From an uncultured Chlorobiota bacterium (lineage in GTDB: Bacteria; Bacteroidota; Kapaibacteriia; OLB7): 7,243 bases of DNA. Location: the NCBI GenBank assembly GCA_946481475.1, contig CAMLOB010000183.1, positions 1 through 7,243 on the forward strand, given 5' to 3'. The position numbers and the translations under genes are program-made. Numbering within the stretch: the first letter of the stretch is position 1; each line of letters opens with the position of its first letter. Positions 5,300 to 7,243 of this stretch are shown in pieces. The notes under the pieces were generated by a model. The model had not been told where the DNA came from and ran no database searches. It worked only from the letters and a program-made list of their open reading frames with translations.

Positions 5300-7243
5300 A
5301 TGCTCCGCCGGAGTCTCCTCTTCGCTCTTCTTATCCCCATGACCTTCGGGACCATGCAGGGACAGGAGTGGACGAAAATCCAGGTGACCGACCGTGGAGA
5401 CGGTTATCAGGGAGAGACGGTTCTCCCCTCTCTGGTTATCGATCCGGCGCAGGTGATCCACGTTCTCTATGCCCGCACCGCCGGTGCCGACTCGACTCTC
5501 CCCCTTGTATCGCGGAACGTGTCGCTCCTCTACGCGCACAACGGCGGCGGCTCTTTTTCTCCTTCAACGCTTCTGTTCCAGGGATCGGGAAGTCCGTTCA
5601 GCACACTCTCCATCGACAGCAGCACGACGCTCAGTGCGATGTTTCTCCGGGACCGGGCTCCGGATTCCGGATGTCTGGAATTCTCCCGGGGGAAACCGCC
5701 GGTGATCTGGAACAATACCCCTACCGGTCAATGCGAGGCATCCTTCCCGGCACTGGCAACAGACCCGAGCGGACGCATCCACGTCACATTTGTGCGCGAC
5801 GGCAAGATCCTCTACATGTACCGCGATCCCTCACCCCCTTCGGCATGGTCAACGCCGGTCGACATTTCGGCCGCACAGGAGACCGATGAACTCCCCTCGA
5901 TCGCCGTGTCGCAGAGCGGCGAGGTCCACATTGTCTTCTACCGACGGAACTCCGATACGCGGCAAACGCTCTGCTACAGCAAAGGCTCCGGGACCGCCTT
6001 CTCACCTCCGCTTTCTCTGCGGACTCTCTCCCGAACGGTCAATCAATTCCAACAGGCTTACCTCTGGCCTCCACACGCCCCGTCGATTGCCGTCGACAGG
6101 GAAGGAATCTGTCACCTGGTCTTCACATCGGTCTTCGGACAGAATCCGGAAAGTGCCCATATCCTCTACAGCAACAACCGGAACGGCACGTGGAACGAGC
6201 CGACGCCGATCACCGGGATCGGCTTCTACAACAGGGCCTCCATCACGAGCGACCATGACGGGAATCTGCATGTCGGGGCGGAGCGATTCGACGGGAACGA
6301 CTGGGACATCATCTATCTGCAGCGGCGGAACGGGGCCTGGCTTGCCGAGCAGGACCTGACGGCAAACGATGTGGACGACTTTGCCGGAGGGAGCGGCGGG
6401 AGATTCATCGCCGTCAGGGATTCGGCCGTTGCCCTGGCCTATCAGACGTTCGAGAAGATCGATCCCGGACGCCCGAGTCCCGCCGACAAAAACGAGATCG
6501 CCGTTCTGACGACGCTCCTCGCCCCGGAGCCGGTTCTCTCCCTCTCACCCGACACAATCGACTTCGGAACGATTCGCGTCGGCACGTGCAGGGATTCGGG
6601 TCTGCTGGTCACCAATATCGGAACCGGACTGCTGGAAACGACGGAGCCGCACGGGATCAACGGAGGAGACGGGGCGTTTCTGATCAGGGATGAGGCCTCA
6701 TTCTCCATCCAACCCTCCGATGGAGATTCGGTCCGGCTCCGCTTCTGTCCTCCGGACAGGGGCCCCTTCGAAGGGAGACTGCGGATCGCGACGAACGCCG
6801 GAGAACGGATCGTCCTTCTGCGAGGAACCGGCGAGGCGAACAGGACACCCTACCGACTCAGTCTGGACACCGTCGCCGCACGGGTCGGCGAGCCGTTTCT
6901 GCTGACGATGAGCCTGAGCCCGAAGCCGACCATCGATGCGAAGATCGACAGTTTCTCCATCGAGCTGTCGTTCGATCCGAATGCTCTCTTCTTCCACCGA
7001 CTTGTCGACGGCAACGGCGCACGGCTTTTGCAAGCCGGACATGGAAGGATCCGGATCGAACGTCCCCCCGGCAGTTTCATCCTCGATTCGATGCTCTTCC
7101 GGCTTGAGTGCGAGGGACTCCTCAGCGGTCGCCCGGTCAACACGGTGGCGATCACCAGCGCATCGTTCCTCGGCGTCACCAGGACAATCGATACGGCCGG
7201 AGGACTGGTCTACCTTGAGGGCTGCGATATCTCCCGGGAGGTC
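5300..7243 (+). CDS. Secreted beta-propeller / ASH-type / cohesin-like protein, C-terminus beyond window
   Basis: The frame is open for 648 codons from ATG 5300 to the last base with no stop, so the gene continues to the right. Residues 1-22 look like a signal peptide (MLRRSLLFALLIPMTFG, then MQGQ|E). An in-frame ATG at 5258 would add 14 residues and spoil the signal peptide's start. Neither start has a strong Shine-Dalgarno. Residues about 43-410 are propeller-like, with recurring 'PSIAVDxxGxIHVVF' strands followed by 'ILYS' strands at P43, about 100, P150, P199, P261 and about 313, and a weaker seventh near 370; the style is that of sialidase-like, non-WD40 propellers. Residues 412-515 are an ASH-type Ig unit (TIDFGTIRVGTCRDS, ending LRGTGE). 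Residues 517-648 resemble cohesin (VGEPFLLTMSLSP, then SIELSFDPNALFF). No sialidase Arg triad or other active site was identified. A surface binding or scaffold role is inferred. It is divergent from the sigma operon and shares its ASH type with the 1-3528 protein. Confidence 0.93.
   Translation, partial: MLRRSLLFALLIPMTFGTMQGQEWTKIQVTDRGDGYQGETVLPSLVIDPAQVIHVLYARTAGADSTLPLVSRNVSLLYAHNGGGSFSPSTLLFQGSGSPFSTLSIDSSTTLSAMFLRDRAPDSGCLEFSRGKPPVIWNNTPTGQCEASFPALATDPSGRIHVTFVRDGKILYMYRDPSPPSAWSTPVDISAAQETDELPSIAVSQSGEVHIVFYRRNSDTRQTLCYSKGSGTAFSPPLSLRTLSRTVNQFQQAYLWPPHAPSIAVDREGICHLVFTSVFGQNPESAHILYSNNRNGTWNEPTPITGIGFYNRASITSDHDGNLHVGAERFDGNDWDIIYLQRRNGAWLAEQDLTANDVDDFAGGSGGRFIAVRDSAVALAYQTFEKIDPGRPSPADKNEIAVLTTLLAPEPVLSLSPDTIDFGTIRVGTCRDSGLLVTNIGTGLLETTEPHGINGGDGAFLIRDEASFSIQPSDGDSVRLRFCPPDRGPFEGRLRIATNAGERIVLLRGTGEANRTPYRLSLDTVAARVGEPFLLTMSLSPKPTIDAKIDSFSIELSFDPNALFFHRLVDGNGARLLQAGHGRIRIERPPGSFILDSMLFRLECEGLLSGRPVNTVAITSASFLGVTRTIDTAGGLVYLEGCDISREV

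Noticed and set aside
5122..5355. 77-codon minus-strand frame with several Cys in the divergent spacer
   Set aside because: It overlaps the signal peptide region of the plus gene and the promoter region. The Cys residues do not form a CxxC-type pair arrangement, and no ribosome site was seen.
5368..5889. 173-codon plus-strand frame inside the propeller gene
   Set aside because: It is an out-of-frame shadow of the 5300-7243 gene, whose frame shows repeated blade motifs throughout.

Overview
The window carries four protein genes and no RNA genes, mobile elements or CRISPR. Two of the four, the largest, run off the window edges and so have a start but no stop here. Order and direction: a large secreted multidomain protein (1-3528, minus, C-terminus missing), a single-pass membrane protein in the usual position of an anti-sigma factor (3707-4417, minus), an ECF-type RNA polymerase sigma factor (4449-5108, minus), then, divergently, a second large secreted protein (5300-7243, plus, C-terminus missing). 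Coding density is high: only two spacers exceed 100 bases (3529-3706 and 5109-5299), and neither holds a convincing gene.

The 1-3528 protein has at least 1176 residues. After a signal peptide come a von Willebrand factor A domain with a complete metal-site motif, an Ig-like ASH-type unit, a second Ig-like domain with a PNGGE motif, a seven-bladed WD40 propeller with about 42 residues per blade, and a run of ASH/'choice-of-anchor'-type Ig-like repeats of about 108 residues that continues past the edge. The 5300-7243 protein has at least 648 residues: a signal peptide, a different propeller made of 'PSIAVD..G.IHVVF'-like blades, one ASH-type unit and a cohesin-like beta-sandwich. Both look like extracytoplasmic adhesion, scaffold or sensing proteins. 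No enzyme active site was recognised.

The sigma factor and its partner are 31 bases apart and very probably form an operon. An intrinsic-terminator-like hairpin follows them, and the VWA/WD40 gene starts 178 bases further on in the same direction behind a good Shine-Dalgarno sequence. An ECF sigma factor and membrane partner flanked by two large exported proteins suggests envelope-state control of surface proteins, but no sigma binding motif was found to prove that link.

Organism: secreted proteins built from ASH repeats, propellers and PNGGE-type Ig domains, in GC-rich DNA with weak Shine-Dalgarno sites, fit the Bacteroidota/Chlorobi-Ignavibacteria-Kapabacteria group. In that group such proteins often end in a type IX secretion sorting domain, but both C-termini lie outside the window, so this placement is an inference from style only.
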